From the NCBI RefSeq assembly GCF_028826155.1, contig NZ_JAQGPN010000003.1, positions 133,999-197,998 of the forward strand: a stretch of DNA of 64,000 bases. Direction: 5' to 3'. The position numbers and the translations under genes were made by a program. The stretch comes from Mesorhizobium shangrilense. GTDB taxonomy: Bacteria > Pseudomonadota > Alphaproteobacteria > Rhizobiales > Rhizobiaceae. Positions within the stretch are counted from its first letter, which is position 1. Every line of letters begins with the position of its first letter. The notes under the pieces are model-generated. The model ran no database searches, was not told the DNA's origin, and was given only the letters and a program-made list of their open reading frames with translations. Positions 26,239 to 36,706 of this stretch are shown here, piece after piece.

Positions 26239-27095
26239 CGGTCGGCTCCCTCACCCTGCCGCTCGCGTCGGGCCTGCGCCAGCTGTTCCGCAACCGCGCC
26301 ATCGCCTTTGGCGCGGCGATCCTGCTCATCGTCGTGCTCGCCGCCCTGCTGGCGCCATGGATCGCGCCCTATGCGCCCAACAAGCTGTCGATCGTCAACA
26401 AGCTCAAGGCGCCGTCGCTGACCCACCTGTTCGGCACCGACGAGTTCGGCCGCGACATCTTCTCGCGCGCCATCTATGCCGGCCGCATCTCGCTGCTGGT
26501 CAGCCTCGGCGTCGTCTGCATCTCGACCCTGCTCGGCGTCTTCCTCGGCGTCGCCGCCGGCTTCTTCCGCAAGCTCGACGCGCCGATCTCGCGGCTGCTC
26601 GACGCCATGATGTCGTTCCCCGACATCCTGCTCGCCATCGCCCTGGTGGCCGCGCTCGGGCCGTCGCTGACGACGGTGATCCTGGCGCTCGGCATCACCT
26701 ATGCGCCGCGCCTCGCCCGCATCGTGCGCGGCTCGACGCTGGTGCTGCGCGAACTGCCCTATATCGAGGCGGCGGTGGCGCTCGGGCTGCCCACCTGGCA
26801 GGTGCTGCTGCGCCACGTGCTGCTCAACCTCGCCTCGCCGATCCTCGTCCAGGCGACCTTCGTCTTCGCCTCGGCGATGCTGGCGGAGGCGAGCCTGTCG
26901 TTCCTCGGCGTCGGCGTCTCCACCGACATGCCGACCTGGGGCACGATGCTGGCCTCGGGCCGCGAGTTCATGAACAACGCGCCCTGGCTGATGGTGTTTC
27001 CGGGGCTGGCCATCGTCTTCTCGGTGCTGTCGCTGCAGCTCCTGGGCGACGGCCTGCGCGACCTCGTCGACCCGCGCCTGTCGAAAGAGCGCTGA
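26235..27095 (+). CDS. peptide-type ABC importer permease (DppC-like)
   Basis: 286 residues from GTG 26235, overlapping the previous stop. FGTDEFGRDIFSRAIYAGRISL is the DppC signature, then the EAA loop LPYIEAAVALGLPTWQVLLRHVLLNL and SLSFLGVGVSTDMPTWGTML. It forms the channel with the DppB-like subunit. Confidence 0.95.
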   Translation: MTVGSLTLPLASGLRQLFRNRAIAFGAAILLIVVLAALLAPWIAPYAPNKLSIVNKLKAPSLTHLFGTDEFGRDIFSRAIYAGRISLLVSLGVVCISTLLGVFLGVAAGFFRKLDAPISRLLDAMMSFPDILLAIALVAALGPSLTTVILALGITYAPRLARIVRGSTLVLRELPYIEAAVALGLPTWQVLLRHVLLNLASPILVQATFVFASAMLAEASLSFLGVGVSTDMPTWGTMLASGREFMNNAPWLMVFPGLAIVFSVLSLQLLGDGLRDLVDPRLSKER

Positions 27096-27099
27096 CAAG

Positions 27100-28911
<1,812 letters not shown>

Positions 28912-28983
28912 ATACAATGGGACGGCCGGGTGGATCGCTTCGCCCGCATTTCGAATTCTTGAGGATTATATCTCTGTGTAAGC

Positions 28984-29001
28984 CTGTCTTACAGGTTGAC
29001 A
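28984..29001. promoter_or_regulatory. operator CTGTCTTACAG with adjoining -35 TTGACA
   Basis: The palindrome CTGTCTTACAG (28984-28994) is followed after one base by TTGACA (28996-29001), the same geometry as at 23606-23623. No strong -10 is visible. Placed 44 bases before the chosen deacylase start, so transcription would begin close to the start codon. Confidence 0.55.
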
Positions 29002-29044
29002 TGCCGATTGGTCCATCGCCATGGTGGACCTCAGGATGGTTGCA

Positions 29045-30661
29045 ATGTTCGATCTGCTGATAACGAATGCGCGAGTGATAGACGGAACCGGTGCGCCGTG
29101 GTTCCGCGCCCATGTGGGCGTGCGGGACGGCCGGATCGCGGACGTGTTCTGCGGCGCGCCTGCCGATGCCGAAACGGTCATCGATGCGGGCGATGCGTTT
29201 CTCACACCGGGCTTCATCGACGTGCACACGCATGACGACATCGCCTTCCTCCGACGTGGCGGACGCGGGGAGAAGATCGTCCAGGGCGTCACCACGATTG
29301 TCACCGGCAACTGCAGCTTCTCGGCATACCCGTTCGTTGGCGACGACGACGCACCGCTTCGCGAACACATAGGCTCCCTGCTTGGGTCAATCCGCCCCGG
29401 CGAAGTGTTCTGCGACTACGCCGGCTACCGCGCCGCCCTCCAGGGCGGAGGGATCGGTCCCAACCTGGTTTCGCTGGTCGGCCATGGTCCGATCCGGCTG
29501 GCGGTTCTCGGAAACCAGTCGAGGCCTGCGACGCCGGAAGAACGCGAGCGCATGGAACGGCTCCTCGACGTTCAGTTGGAGCAGGGGGCCGCAGGGCTTT
29601 CGCTCGGACTGATCTATACGCCGAGCAGTTGGGCCGATGATGCCGAGTTGCGCGGCCTGGCCGACGTGGTGGCCAAGCGCGGGCGTATCCTGGCCGCCCA
29701 CATTCGCAACTACGACGCGGGGATCGACGAGTCGATCGAAGAGTTTCTCGCCCTCCTGAAGCATAGCGGCTGCAAGGGCCTGCTCTCCCATCTGCAGGTC
29801 TGCGGCAGCGAGAACTGGGGACGGATGCCGGAACTGCTCGACAGGCTGGAGGAGGCAAGGCGCGAAGGCATCGACGTGTCGTGCGACATGTATCCCTACA
29901 CGGCGGGCTCCAGCACCATACTCCAGCTGTTGCCGCCGTCGGCGCAGGAAGGCGGCATCGACGCAATTGTCGATCGTCTTTCCGAACCTGAATCGCGCGA
30001 GATCATCCGGCAGGCGGTGGTCGAGGATATTACCGCCGACCTGAACTGGAGGTCCAAGGCAACGCAGATCGGATGGGACAACATCCGTATCGGCGGCGTC
30101 GAAGCGGAGAGCCACAAACGCTACGAGGGGCGGTTCATCGCCGAGGCGGCCGAGAGCGAAAGCCGTGACCCCTTCGATCTGGCCGCCGACCTGATCGTCT
30201 GCGATTGCGGGCGCAGCAACATGATCATGTTCCAGCAGGACGAGGGCGACCTGCGAAAGGTGCTCGGTCACCGTCTGTACATGTCCGGTTCGGACAGCAT
30301 CCCGCGTGAGAGCGGGAAGCCGCATCCGCGAGGCGCCGGCACCTTCCCGCGACTGCTGGGGGAGTATGCGCTCAAGGACAACCTGCAGAGCCTTGAGGAA
30401 GCCGTGCGCCACATGACGTCATTGCCGGCGCAGCGGTTCAGCCTCTGGGATCGCGGCGTCGTCCGCCCGGGTGCGGTCGCCGATCTGGTGCTGTTCGGCG
30501 CAACCGTGATCGACGGAGCGACCTATGACGAGCCGACATTGCCTCCGAAGGGCATCGGCACCGTGATCGTCGGCGGCAAGCTTGTGGTTGTGGACGGAAC
30601 ACCGCAGTCCGAAATGCCGGGCAAGGTGCTCGACGCGGGAAAACGCATGAGCCTTGCTTGA
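29045..30661 (+). CDS. N-acyl-D-amino-acid deacylase (D-aminoacylase), amidohydrolase superfamily
   Basis: 538 residues from ATG 29045 (AGGA eight bases upstream); ATGs at 29021 and 29036 are alternatives but lie too close to the promoter. Motifs: DLLITNARVIDGTGAPWF, GFIDVHTHDD at 56-65 (metal His pair), GVTTIVTGNCSFS at 81-93 (metal Cys region of D-aminoacylases), and the late LSLW..G.V.PG.VADLVLF. It releases a D-amino acid from its N-acyl form using zinc. First gene after the importer operon; the regulator gene follows 21 bases later. Confidence 0.9.
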   Translation: MFDLLITNARVIDGTGAPWFRAHVGVRDGRIADVFCGAPADAETVIDAGDAFLTPGFIDVHTHDDIAFLRRGGRGEKIVQGVTTIVTGNCSFSAYPFVGDDDAPLREHIGSLLGSIRPGEVFCDYAGYRAALQGGGIGPNLVSLVGHGPIRLAVLGNQSRPATPEERERMERLLDVQLEQGAAGLSLGLIYTPSSWADDAELRGLADVVAKRGRILAAHIRNYDAGIDESIEEFLALLKHSGCKGLLSHLQVCGSENWGRMPELLDRLEEARREGIDVSCDMYPYTAGSSTILQLLPPSAQEGGIDAIVDRLSEPESREIIRQAVVEDITADLNWRSKATQIGWDNIRIGGVEAESHKRYEGRFIAEAAESESRDPFDLAADLIVCDCGRSNMIMFQQDEGDLRKVLGHRLYMSGSDSIPRESGKPHPRGAGTFPRLLGEYALKDNLQSLEEAVRHMTSLPAQRFSLWDRGVVRPGAVADLVLFGATVIDGATYDEPTLPPKGIGTVIVGGKLVVVDGTPQSEMPGKVLDAGKRMSLA

Positions 30662-30682
30662 TCGGCTGAGTTGAGGGACGAC

Positions 30683-31390
30683 ATGCAGACAAAACCCCTT
30701 CGGCAGATTCGCCTGACGGATCAGATCGTCGACCATATCCGTACCCATATCGCGACGACCGACCTCAAGCCGGGGGACAGGCTGCCCAGCGAGTCGGAGC
30801 TGGCGCGAGAGCTGGGCGTGGGGCGGCCCACTGTTCGGGAGGCGATCAACGCGCTCGCGGGCAGCGGATTGGTGCGCGTCACCACCGGCAAGGCGCCTGT
30901 CGTCGGCACGGTGACCGGCGAGCCGGTCAGCAAGCTCGTGTCCCATGGCATGGCGATCGGCCAGATATCGCCGCTTCACACACTGGAGTTCCGACGTTTC
31001 CTCGAAGAACGCGCCGCCAGATTGGCCGCGCAGCATCGTACGGACGCCCATGCCGCAGCCCTGGAAACCATTCTCGCCGAGCTCGCGGCCGGAATGGGCG
31101 ATCTCGAGCGTTTTTCGACCGCCGATGTCGAGTTTCACAAGGTGCTGGCCAGCGCCAGCGGCAACCCGCTCGTCGAGATCGTCATCGACGGCATTGCAGA
31201 CGCGACGCTCCAGTCGAGCCGGACCGGCCTGCGTTACGTGCTGGATGAGGCCGAATGGACCGAGACCTACAAGGTTCACGAGCGCGTCGCGCTGGCGGTC
31301 ATCGCGATGAGGCCGGAAGCTGCGGAAAAGGCCATGCGCGATCATTTCGATGAGGCGTCCGAACGGATAAGGCGCGGCGCCGCCCTCTGA
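30683..31390 (+). CDS. GntR family regulator, FadR subfamily
   Basis: 235 residues from ATG 30683 (GAGG six bases upstream). N-terminal winged helix: LKPGDRLPSESELARELGVGRPTVREAINALAGSGLVRV. C-terminal FCD ligand domain: metal-binding pattern with FHKVLASASGNPLVEIV and a late HERVALAVIAMRPEAAEKAMRDHF. It is the likely reader of the CTGT-N3-ACAG palindromes before the importer, the deacylase and the RidA operon. Its effector may be a substrate or intermediate of the pathway. Confidence 0.92.
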   Translation: MQTKPLRQIRLTDQIVDHIRTHIATTDLKPGDRLPSESELARELGVGRPTVREAINALAGSGLVRVTTGKAPVVGTVTGEPVSKLVSHGMAIGQISPLHTLEFRRFLEERAARLAAQHRTDAHAAALETILAELAAGMGDLERFSTADVEFHKVLASASGNPLVEIVIDGIADATLQSSRTGLRYVLDEAEWTETYKVHERVALAVIAMRPEAAEKAMRDHFDEASERIRRGAAL

Positions 31391-31449
31391 GGTCGGAATA
31401 CTTTCGCGTCAAGCGTTCAGAACGTCCCGTCGGCCAGGGCTCCCGCTTC

Positions 31450-31470
31450 CAGCGTCGCGGACTGACGCTG
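31450..31470 (+). other. inverted repeat in the 288-base gap after the regulator gene
   Basis: CAGCGTC (31450-31456) and GACGCTG (31464-31470) can form a 7-base-pair stem, followed by CGCCGTTCTCTTG. It may end the deacylase-regulator transcript. No gene is visible in 31391-31678. Confidence 0.35.
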
Positions 31471-31585
31471 CGCCGTTCTCTTGAACAAGTCAGGCCAGAC
31501 CTAGCCGCAAGCTGGTCATCCGCGGGAGAGGACACAGATTTGCCGCCGCGACGCGTGCCCTCCTGCTTGATTTCATCCTGTAAAG

Positions 31586-31596
31586 CTGTAAGACAG
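31586..31596. promoter_or_regulatory. candidate GntR/FadR-type operator CTGTAAGACAG
   Basis: Third copy of CTGT-N3-ACAG and exact reverse complement of the site at 28984-28994. It lies 83 bases before the RidA-family gene and heads the RidA-RraA-aldolase operon. Confidence 0.58.
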
Positions 31597-31678
31597 GCAT
31601 ACAGATTCGTGTCGGCCTGCCAAACGGTCGTCTGAGGCGATCGTCACGCGGAGCCGCGGCCATGACGAGGAGAGCGCG

Positions 31679-32071
31679 ATGAAACTTATCGAGTATTTTG
31701 GCGGCGAGGGCGTTGGCGCCGCAAGGAGCGCCATGCCCCTGACGCCGGCCGTTCGCGCGGGCGATTTCGTATTCATCTCGGGCCAGGTGCCGATGGATCC
31801 GAACGGCGAGATTCTGGTCGGCAGCGTCGAGGCTCAGACGCGCCTCGTCATGGATCGCATTGCCGTCGCGCTGGAACAGGCGGGCAGCTCCATGAAGGAG
31901 ATCGTCAAGTCCACGGTGTTCCTCAAGGACGCGCGCGACTTCACGGCCTTCAACAAAATCTATTCGTCCTACTTCGAGCCGGGCAAGCGCCCGGCACGGA
32001 CATGTGTCCAGAACGACATGATCGTCGACATCAAGGTCGAGATCGAAGTCATCGCTTACAGCCCACGCTGA
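31679..32071 (+). CDS. RidA/YjgF family protein
   Basis: 130 residues. Family pattern: PLTPAVRAGDFVFISGQVPMDPNGEI, then VKSTVFLKDARDFTAFNKIYSSYF and the late KRPARTCVQ with the conserved arginine. RidA proteins hydrolyse reactive enamines/imines released by PLP enzymes; some relatives are catabolic hydrolases. Pairing with a PLP enzyme (32793) fits the protective role. Confidence 0.9.
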   Translation: MKLIEYFGGEGVGAARSAMPLTPAVRAGDFVFISGQVPMDPNGEILVGSVEAQTRLVMDRIAVALEQAGSSMKEIVKSTVFLKDARDFTAFNKIYSSYFEPGKRPARTCVQNDMIVDIKVEIEVIAYSPR

Positions 32072-32093
32072 CAGGAAACGCAGGAACTGAACT

Positions 32094-32786
32094 ATGGAAA
32101 AGATCTATCGGGACGACTCCGAACTCTTCGCCTTGATGAAGGCGGAGCTCACCACCTGCGTCGTCGGCGACGTGATGGACAAGATGGGCCTGCGCCGGCA
32201 ATTCCTGCCGCCGGAGGTAAGGCCGCTGAGCCCCGACATGGTTCTGGCCGGGCGGGCGCTGCCGGTGCTCGAGGCCGACTATTATTCCGACTCCAGCGAC
32301 AGCCGGGGGCCGCTTGCGAAGCGCGGCTTCGGCCTGATGTTCGAGGCGTTGGACGACCTGAAGCCCAATGAAGTCTACATCGCCTCGGGGACAACCGGCG
32401 CATACGCGATGTGGGGCGAGCTCATGGCGACACGCGCCCGCATGCTGGGCGCGGCCGGCGCCATCATCAACGGCTTCTCGCGGGACACCAAGGGCGTTCT
32501 GGAAATGGGGTTCCCGACCTTCTCCCGCGGCTCCTACGGCCAGGACCAGGGCGTGCGCGGCAAGGTCGTCGATTTCAGGCTCCCCATCGAAGTCGGCGCG
32601 GCGCGCGTCGAACCCGGCGCGATTCTGTTCGGCGACATCGACGGCGTGCTGGTCATCCCGCGTGAGGCAGAAGCCGACGTCATTGCCGGCGCGATCGAGA
32701 AAGTGCGTGGTGAGAAAAAGGTTGCGGAGGCCATCCGCGCCGGCATGAGCACCGTCGAGGCGTATGCGAAATTCGGGATCATGTGA
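32094..32786 (+). CDS. RraA family protein (HMG/CHA aldolase-like)
   Basis: 230 residues. The motifs GELMATRARMLGAAGAIINGFSRDT and GDIDGVLVIPREAE are the family core; the arginine-aspartate pair in SRDT is the substrate/metal pair of 4-hydroxy-4-methyl-2-oxoglutarate aldolases. True RraA (RNase E inhibitor) lacks catalytic activity, so the catabolic context favours a metal-dependent retro-aldolase or a decarboxylase for an oxo-acid. Substrate unknown. Confidence 0.82.
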   Translation: MEKIYRDDSELFALMKAELTTCVVGDVMDKMGLRRQFLPPEVRPLSPDMVLAGRALPVLEADYYSDSSDSRGPLAKRGFGLMFEALDDLKPNEVYIASGTTGAYAMWGELMATRARMLGAAGAIINGFSRDTKGVLEMGFPTFSRGSYGQDQGVRGKVVDFRLPIEVGAARVEPGAILFGDIDGVLVIPREAEADVIAGAIEKVRGEKKVAEAIRAGMSTVEAYAKFGIM

Positions 32787-32792
32787 GGGGCG

Positions 32793-33857
32793 ATGAGACC
32801 GCAAACCGTCCATGACGTCGATACGCCCGCGGTCCTGATCGACGTCGATGTCGCGGCCCGCAACATCGCGCGGGCCCAGGCGCATGCCGACGCCATCGGG
32901 ATCAAGCTGAGGCCCCACATCAAGACGCACAAGCTGCCATTCTTTGCGCGTCAGCAGGTGGCGGCCGGCGCGGTCGGCATCACTTGCCAGAAGGTCGGCG
33001 AAGCGGAGGTGATGGCGAATGCCGGGCTGACCGACATCTTCATTCCCTACAACATCCTGGGCCGCTCCAAGCTCGACCGGCTGCACGCCTTGCACATGCG
33101 CATGTCGCTCAGTGTGAGCGCCGACAGCGAGACGACGGTCAGGGGCTATGCTGCGGCGTTCACCGATCCGGATCGCCGCCTGAAGGTGCTGGTCGAATGC
33201 GATACTGGCGGCGGGCGTGTCGGCGTGCAGTCGCCGGAAGACGCCCTTCGTTTGGCGCAGGTGATTGCGGGCGCGCCGGGCCTGCGGTTCGGGGGACTGA
33301 TGACGTTTCCCGCGGCGGGCGGCCACGAGGTCGCGGAGGCCTGGCTGCGAAGCGCGCGCGACCTGCTGCTGGCCAATGGCCTCGATTGCGAGACGGTGAC
33401 GACGGGCGGCACGCCCGACATGTGGCGGCCGGTCGATGCTTCGGTCGTCAGCGAGTATCGTCCGGGCACCTATGTCTACATGGACCGCTACCAGGTCGAG
33501 AAGGGCGCCGGGAAGCTGGAGGACTGCGCGGCTTTCGTGCTCGCGACGGTCGTCAGTCGTCCCACCGCGACCCGCGCCATACTGGACGCCGGCTCAAAAT
33601 CTCTCACCAGCGACTTGCTCGGCCTGCAGGACCACGGCGAGCTGATCGGCGTGCCCGGCGCGCGCATTGTCGGGCTGTCCGAGGAGCATGGCGTCGTTTC
33701 GCTTCCCGCCGACAGCCAGCTCGAGGTCGGCGACAAGGTGCGCGTGCTGGTCAACCATATCTGCCCGGTCATCAACCTGTTCGACGAAGTGCATCTGATC
33801 TCCGGCGAGGCAGTGGTCGACGTGTTGCCGGTGGCCGCCCGCGGCAAGCTCAGGTAG
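32793..33857 (+). CDS. D-threonine aldolase / D-serine dehydratase-like PLP enzyme
   Basis: 354 residues, fold III PLP enzyme (alanine-racemase-like barrel plus C-terminal domain). PLP lysine in RPHIKTHK (K44); zinc-site pair His322 and Cys324 in NHICPV; SEEHG at 296-300. Family members cleave or deaminate D-3-hydroxy amino acids (D-threonine, D-serine, D-threo-3-hydroxyaspartate). Together with the D-aminoacylase it forms a D-amino-acid route. RidA upstream would clear the enamine formed by a dehydratase. Confidence 0.88.
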   Translation: MRPQTVHDVDTPAVLIDVDVAARNIARAQAHADAIGIKLRPHIKTHKLPFFARQQVAAGAVGITCQKVGEAEVMANAGLTDIFIPYNILGRSKLDRLHALHMRMSLSVSADSETTVRGYAAAFTDPDRRLKVLVECDTGGGRVGVQSPEDALRLAQVIAGAPGLRFGGLMTFPAAGGHEVAEAWLRSARDLLLANGLDCETVTTGGTPDMWRPVDASVVSEYRPGTYVYMDRYQVEKGAGKLEDCAAFVLATVVSRPTATRAILDAGSKSLTSDLLGLQDHGELIGVPGARIVGLSEEHGVVSLPADSQLEVGDKVRVLVNHICPVINLFDEVHLISGEAVVDVLPVAARGKLR

Positions 33858-33982
33858 CGAGGAATTTGCGGCGAAAGGACGAGGCGGCAGCGCACATCGC
33901 TCGTGCATCGCCGCTGACGCGCTAAGGTTCCTCCCGAGCCGCAACGCCCTCGTTTTCACTCACAATAGCGACGCAAAAAAAG

Positions 33983-34018
33983 AAAGCGCCGTGCGTCGGA
34001 TTGGACGCACGGCGCTTT
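33983..34018 (-). terminator. intrinsic terminator of the leftward FAH operon
   Basis: A perfect 15-base-pair stem: AAAGCGCCGTGCGTC (33983-33997) with its complement at 34004-34018, loop GGATTG. On the minus strand it is followed by a T-rich run (complement of AAAAAAAG at 33974-33982). It lies 60 bases past the FAH-gene stop and may also end the rightward aldolase operon. No gene lies in 33858-34078. Confidence 0.9.
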
Positions 34019-34078
34019 CACAGTTTGATCGCGCAAGGTGACGATCTTGGAGACCGTCACCTCACCTTATTGGCCTGT

Positions 34079-34924
34079 TCAGGCGTCCTGCGCGGTGACC
34101 TGGGTCTGCTCGCCGAGGCCTTCGATCCCCAGGCGCATGGTCTGGCCCGCGCGCAGATAGAGCGGCGGCTTCTGGCCCATGCCGACGCCGGGAGGCGTGC
34201 CGGTGGAGATCACGTCGCCCGGTTGCAGGCTCATGAAGCGGCTGACATAGCTGACGACGTGCGCGACGTCGAAGATCATCGTCTTGGTCGAGCCGTCCTG
34301 GTAGCGCTTGCCGTCGACGTCCAGCCACATCTTGAGGTTCTGGGGGTCGGCGACCTCGTCGGCCGTCACCAGCCAGGGGCCGATCGGGCCGAAGGTGTCG
34401 GAGCCCTTGCCCTTGTCCCAGGTGCCGCCGCGCTCGATCTGGAACTCGCGTTCCGAGACGTCGTTGACGACGCAATATCCGGCGACATGCGACAGCGCGT
34501 CAGCCTCTTCGATGTACTTGCCGCCCTTGCCGATGACCACGCCGAGCTCGACTTCCCAATCGGTCTTGGTGGAGTCGCGCGGGATGAGGACGGTGTCGTT
34601 CGGGCCGCAGATGGCGCTGGTCGCCTTCATGAAGACGACCGGCTCGCTCGGGATGGGCATGCCGGATTCGGCGGCGTGGTCGGCGTAGTTCAGGCCGATG
34701 CAGATGAACTTGCCAACCTGTCCCACGCAGGGACCGTAGCGGACCTCGCCTTCGACGCGGGGCAGGGAAGCGACGTCCACCGACTTCAGCTTGTCGAGCC
34801 CTGCGGGCGTCAGCGCCTCACCGGCAATGTCGCCGACGATGCCGGAGAGATCGCGGATGCTGCCTTCCGCATCCAGAATGCCGGGCTTCTCCTGTCCCGC
34901 AACGCCATATCGAACCAGTTTCAT
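34079..34924 (-). CDS. fumarylacetoacetate hydrolase (FAH) family protein, likely 2,4-diketo-3-deoxy sugar acid hydrolase
   Basis: 281 residues. Domain order is the short N-terminal region then the FAH barrel: GLNYADHAAESGMPIP, VVFMKATSAICGPNDTVLIP, metal site WEVELGVVIG (paired glutamates) with VNDVSEREFQIERGGTWDKGKGSDTFGPIGPWLV, and ISTGTPPGVGMGQKPP. This is the subgroup that includes the hydrolase ending the non-phosphorylated L-rhamnose and L-fucose pathways. With a dehydratase and an SDR on the same strand, cleavage of a diketo-acid to pyruvate and a hydroxyacid is a good guess. Confidence 0.88.
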   Translation of the reverse strand: MKLVRYGVAGQEKPGILDAEGSIRDLSGIVGDIAGEALTPAGLDKLKSVDVASLPRVEGEVRYGPCVGQVGKFICIGLNYADHAAESGMPIPSEPVVFMKATSAICGPNDTVLIPRDSTKTDWEVELGVVIGKGGKYIEEADALSHVAGYCVVNDVSEREFQIERGGTWDKGKGSDTFGPIGPWLVTADEVADPQNLKMWLDVDGKRYQDGSTKTMIFDVAHVVSYVSRFMSLQPGDVISTGTPPGVGMGQKPPLYLRAGQTMRLGIEGLGEQTQVTAQDA

Positions 34925-35075
34925 CTTACTTCCTATCCTCGTTGGTCAGTAGGTTGTGCGGCCGCCAAAAATCGAAGGCCGCTCCGGTGGTGAAGGTGTT
35001 CTCCTCGCTCACGAGCCGGGCGACGATCGCCGCCCGGTTCGAGGAAGCGGCCACGCGGGAAGGCGCGGCCGCACG

Positions 35076-35096
35076 GATCGACCCTCAGGGTCGATC
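35076..35096. repeat. 21-base inverted repeat between the SDR and FAH genes
   Basis: GATCGACCCT (35076-35085), one base, AGGGTCGATC (35087-35096): perfect 10-base arms. It is 22 bases past the SDR stop in the direction of transcription and about 150 bases before the FAH start, without a T run. It could be an RNA hairpin at the SDR 3' end or an operator of the FAH gene. Confidence 0.5.
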
Positions 35097-35118
35097 GGGG
35101 TTCATTCCGATGTGTGGC

Positions 35119-35892
35119 TCAAGCCGCGGTTGCAGAAAGGCCGACGGCCTCGCGCAGCGCAGGGTCGCGAAGATCGACCTCCTTGCCGGCGTAGCTGCGG
35201 CCGGCTTCGCTGCACAGGAAGGCGATCACGAGGCCTGGCTCCTTCGGATCGGTGAGGTTTTCGCGCGGGATCTGGCTCACGGGATTGATCCCGGAGGCGC
35301 GGATCTGGCCCTGCATGCCGGTGTCAACGACACCAGGCGAAAGACCGATGGAGACAACGCCCGCGGCGCCATATTCCAGATCGATCGACCGGGTGAACAT
35401 GGCAAGTCCCGCCTTGGTCGAGCAGTAAGCCGACCATCCTTCCATCGGACGGAACGCTGCGCCGCTCGACAGATTCACGATGGTGCCGCCGCCGGCTTCG
35501 ATCATGGCCGGAATGACAGCGCGCGCGGCGAGATAGGACCCGACGAGATTGATCTCGACGGCGCGCATCCACGCCGCTGGATCGGTGTCGACGATGCGCC
35601 CGACCGGATCGATGACTCCGGCATTGTTGACCAGCGCGTCGATACGTCCGAACTTTGCGCGCGTCGCGGCCACCATGGCGTCCACCGAGCTCGCGTCGGC
35701 GACGTCGCAGGCAAGCGCCAGAGCCTCGCCTCCCGACGCAACGATGTCATCGGCAAGCGCCTTGGCCGCATCGAGCGAGCGAGCGGTGACGACCACGCGC
35801 GCGCCCTGTCGCGCCAGTTCCTGGGATGCGGCGGCGCCGATTCCACGCGCCGCTCCCGTCACCACCACCACCTTGCCGGATAGATCTGGCAT
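35119..35892 (-). CDS. short-chain dehydrogenase/reductase, sugar-acid type
   Basis: 257 residues. Cofactor motif TGAARGIGA, NNAGV, and the catalytic set in NLSSGAAFRPMEGWSAYCSTK (serine and YxxxK). Classic SDR length. It resembles the SDR at 48007-48783 closely, including the GWSAYC block and NNAGVIDP, so the two are paralogues. Likely oxidises a 2-keto-3-deoxy sugar acid for the FAH-family hydrolase; 12 bases separate it from the regulator gene. Confidence 0.88.
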   Translation of the reverse strand: MPDLSGKVVVVTGAARGIGAAASQELARQGARVVVTARSLDAAKALADDIVASGGEALALACDVADASSVDAMVAATRAKFGRIDALVNNAGVIDPVGRIVDTDPAAWMRAVEINLVGSYLAARAVIPAMIEAGGGTIVNLSSGAAFRPMEGWSAYCSTKAGLAMFTRSIDLEYGAAGVVSIGLSPGVVDTGMQGQIRASGINPVSQIPRENLTDPKEPGLVIAFLCSEAGRSYAGKEVDLRDPALREAVGLSATAA

Positions 35893-35904
35893 CTGAAATC
35901 TCCT

Positions 35905-36669
35905 TTAACCGTCAAGCTTGCCGCTGGACGCCAGTTGCATCATCGCGGCGCGCGTCGTCCGATCGACATTGCGCATATGTTCTTCCATCGCGGCGCCGGT
36001 CATGTCCGGGTCGCGTGCCGACAGACCGTCCACGATGGCGGCGTGATCGCGCACGCTCTGGGCGATTACGCCGGGCGTCTCCGACGCGACGCGGCGATAT
36101 TCCATGCCGAGCGTGTAAAGCGAGTTGGCGATGCGATCGAGGAACGGGTTCCCGCATGCATCCAGGATGATCTGGTGGAACTCCAGGTCCGAAACCCGAA
36201 AGCCGGCGGGATTGTTCGCGAGACCTTCCTGGATCGTGACGAGTTCCCGCAGGCGCTTGATCGCCCCGTCGGAGATCAGCCGCGCCGCCATCCGGCCAAT
36301 CCCGCCGTCGATCAGCACCCGCGCCTGATAGAGGGTCTCGACATTGTTCTCGTTCAGGGGGACGAGGAACTGCAGGGGCGCCAGCATGCCCGACAGTTCG
36401 AGCGACGACACATAGCACGTGCCGCTGCGTGTCCACCGGATGGCGCCGAGGATTTGCAGTCCGCGCAAGGCCTCGCGCACGGTCGGTTGGCTAACGGCCA
36501 GCATGGCGGCGAGTTCACGCTCGGACGGCAATTGCTCGCCGGGACGGAGATTTCCGGACTGGATCAGTTCCAGAAGGCGGCGGGCGACCTGTTCGGCGAC
36601 CGACAGACGCTCGTCCGGTTCCTGCTCGACTGAGGTGAAGGCATCCGCTGCCCTGCCCGGGTGTCTCAT
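35905..36669 (-). CDS. GntR family regulator, FadR subfamily (leftward)
   Basis: 254 residues from the ATG at 36669; a longer frame to 36783 would overlap the dehydratase gene and is less likely. Winged helix: LRPGEQLPSERELAAMLAVSQPTVREALRGLQILGAI. FCD domain: DLEFHQIILDACGNPFLDRI and a late RDHAAIVDGLSARDPDMTGAAMEEHM. Lies between the dehydratase and SDR genes in the same operon. One of the two palindromes in the divergent promoter at 37841-37990 may be its site. Confidence 0.9.
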   Translation of the reverse strand: MRHPGRAADAFTSVEQEPDERLSVAEQVARRLLELIQSGNLRPGEQLPSERELAAMLAVSQPTVREALRGLQILGAIRWTRSGTCYVSSLELSGMLAPLQFLVPLNENNVETLYQARVLIDGGIGRMAARLISDGAIKRLRELVTIQEGLANNPAGFRVSDLEFHQIILDACGNPFLDRIANSLYTLGMEYRRVASETPGVIAQSVRDHAAIVDGLSARDPDMTGAAMEEHMRNVDRTTRAAMMQLASSGKLDG

Positions 36670-36706
36670 GTTCGCGCCAATACCAACGGCTGCTGCTTCC
36701 CTTTTC

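Noticed and set aside
32094..32786. RraA ribonuclease inhibitor or menaquinone methyltransferase
   Set aside because: Old names for this family; the catalytic Arg-Asp pair and catabolic setting point to an aldolase-like enzyme.
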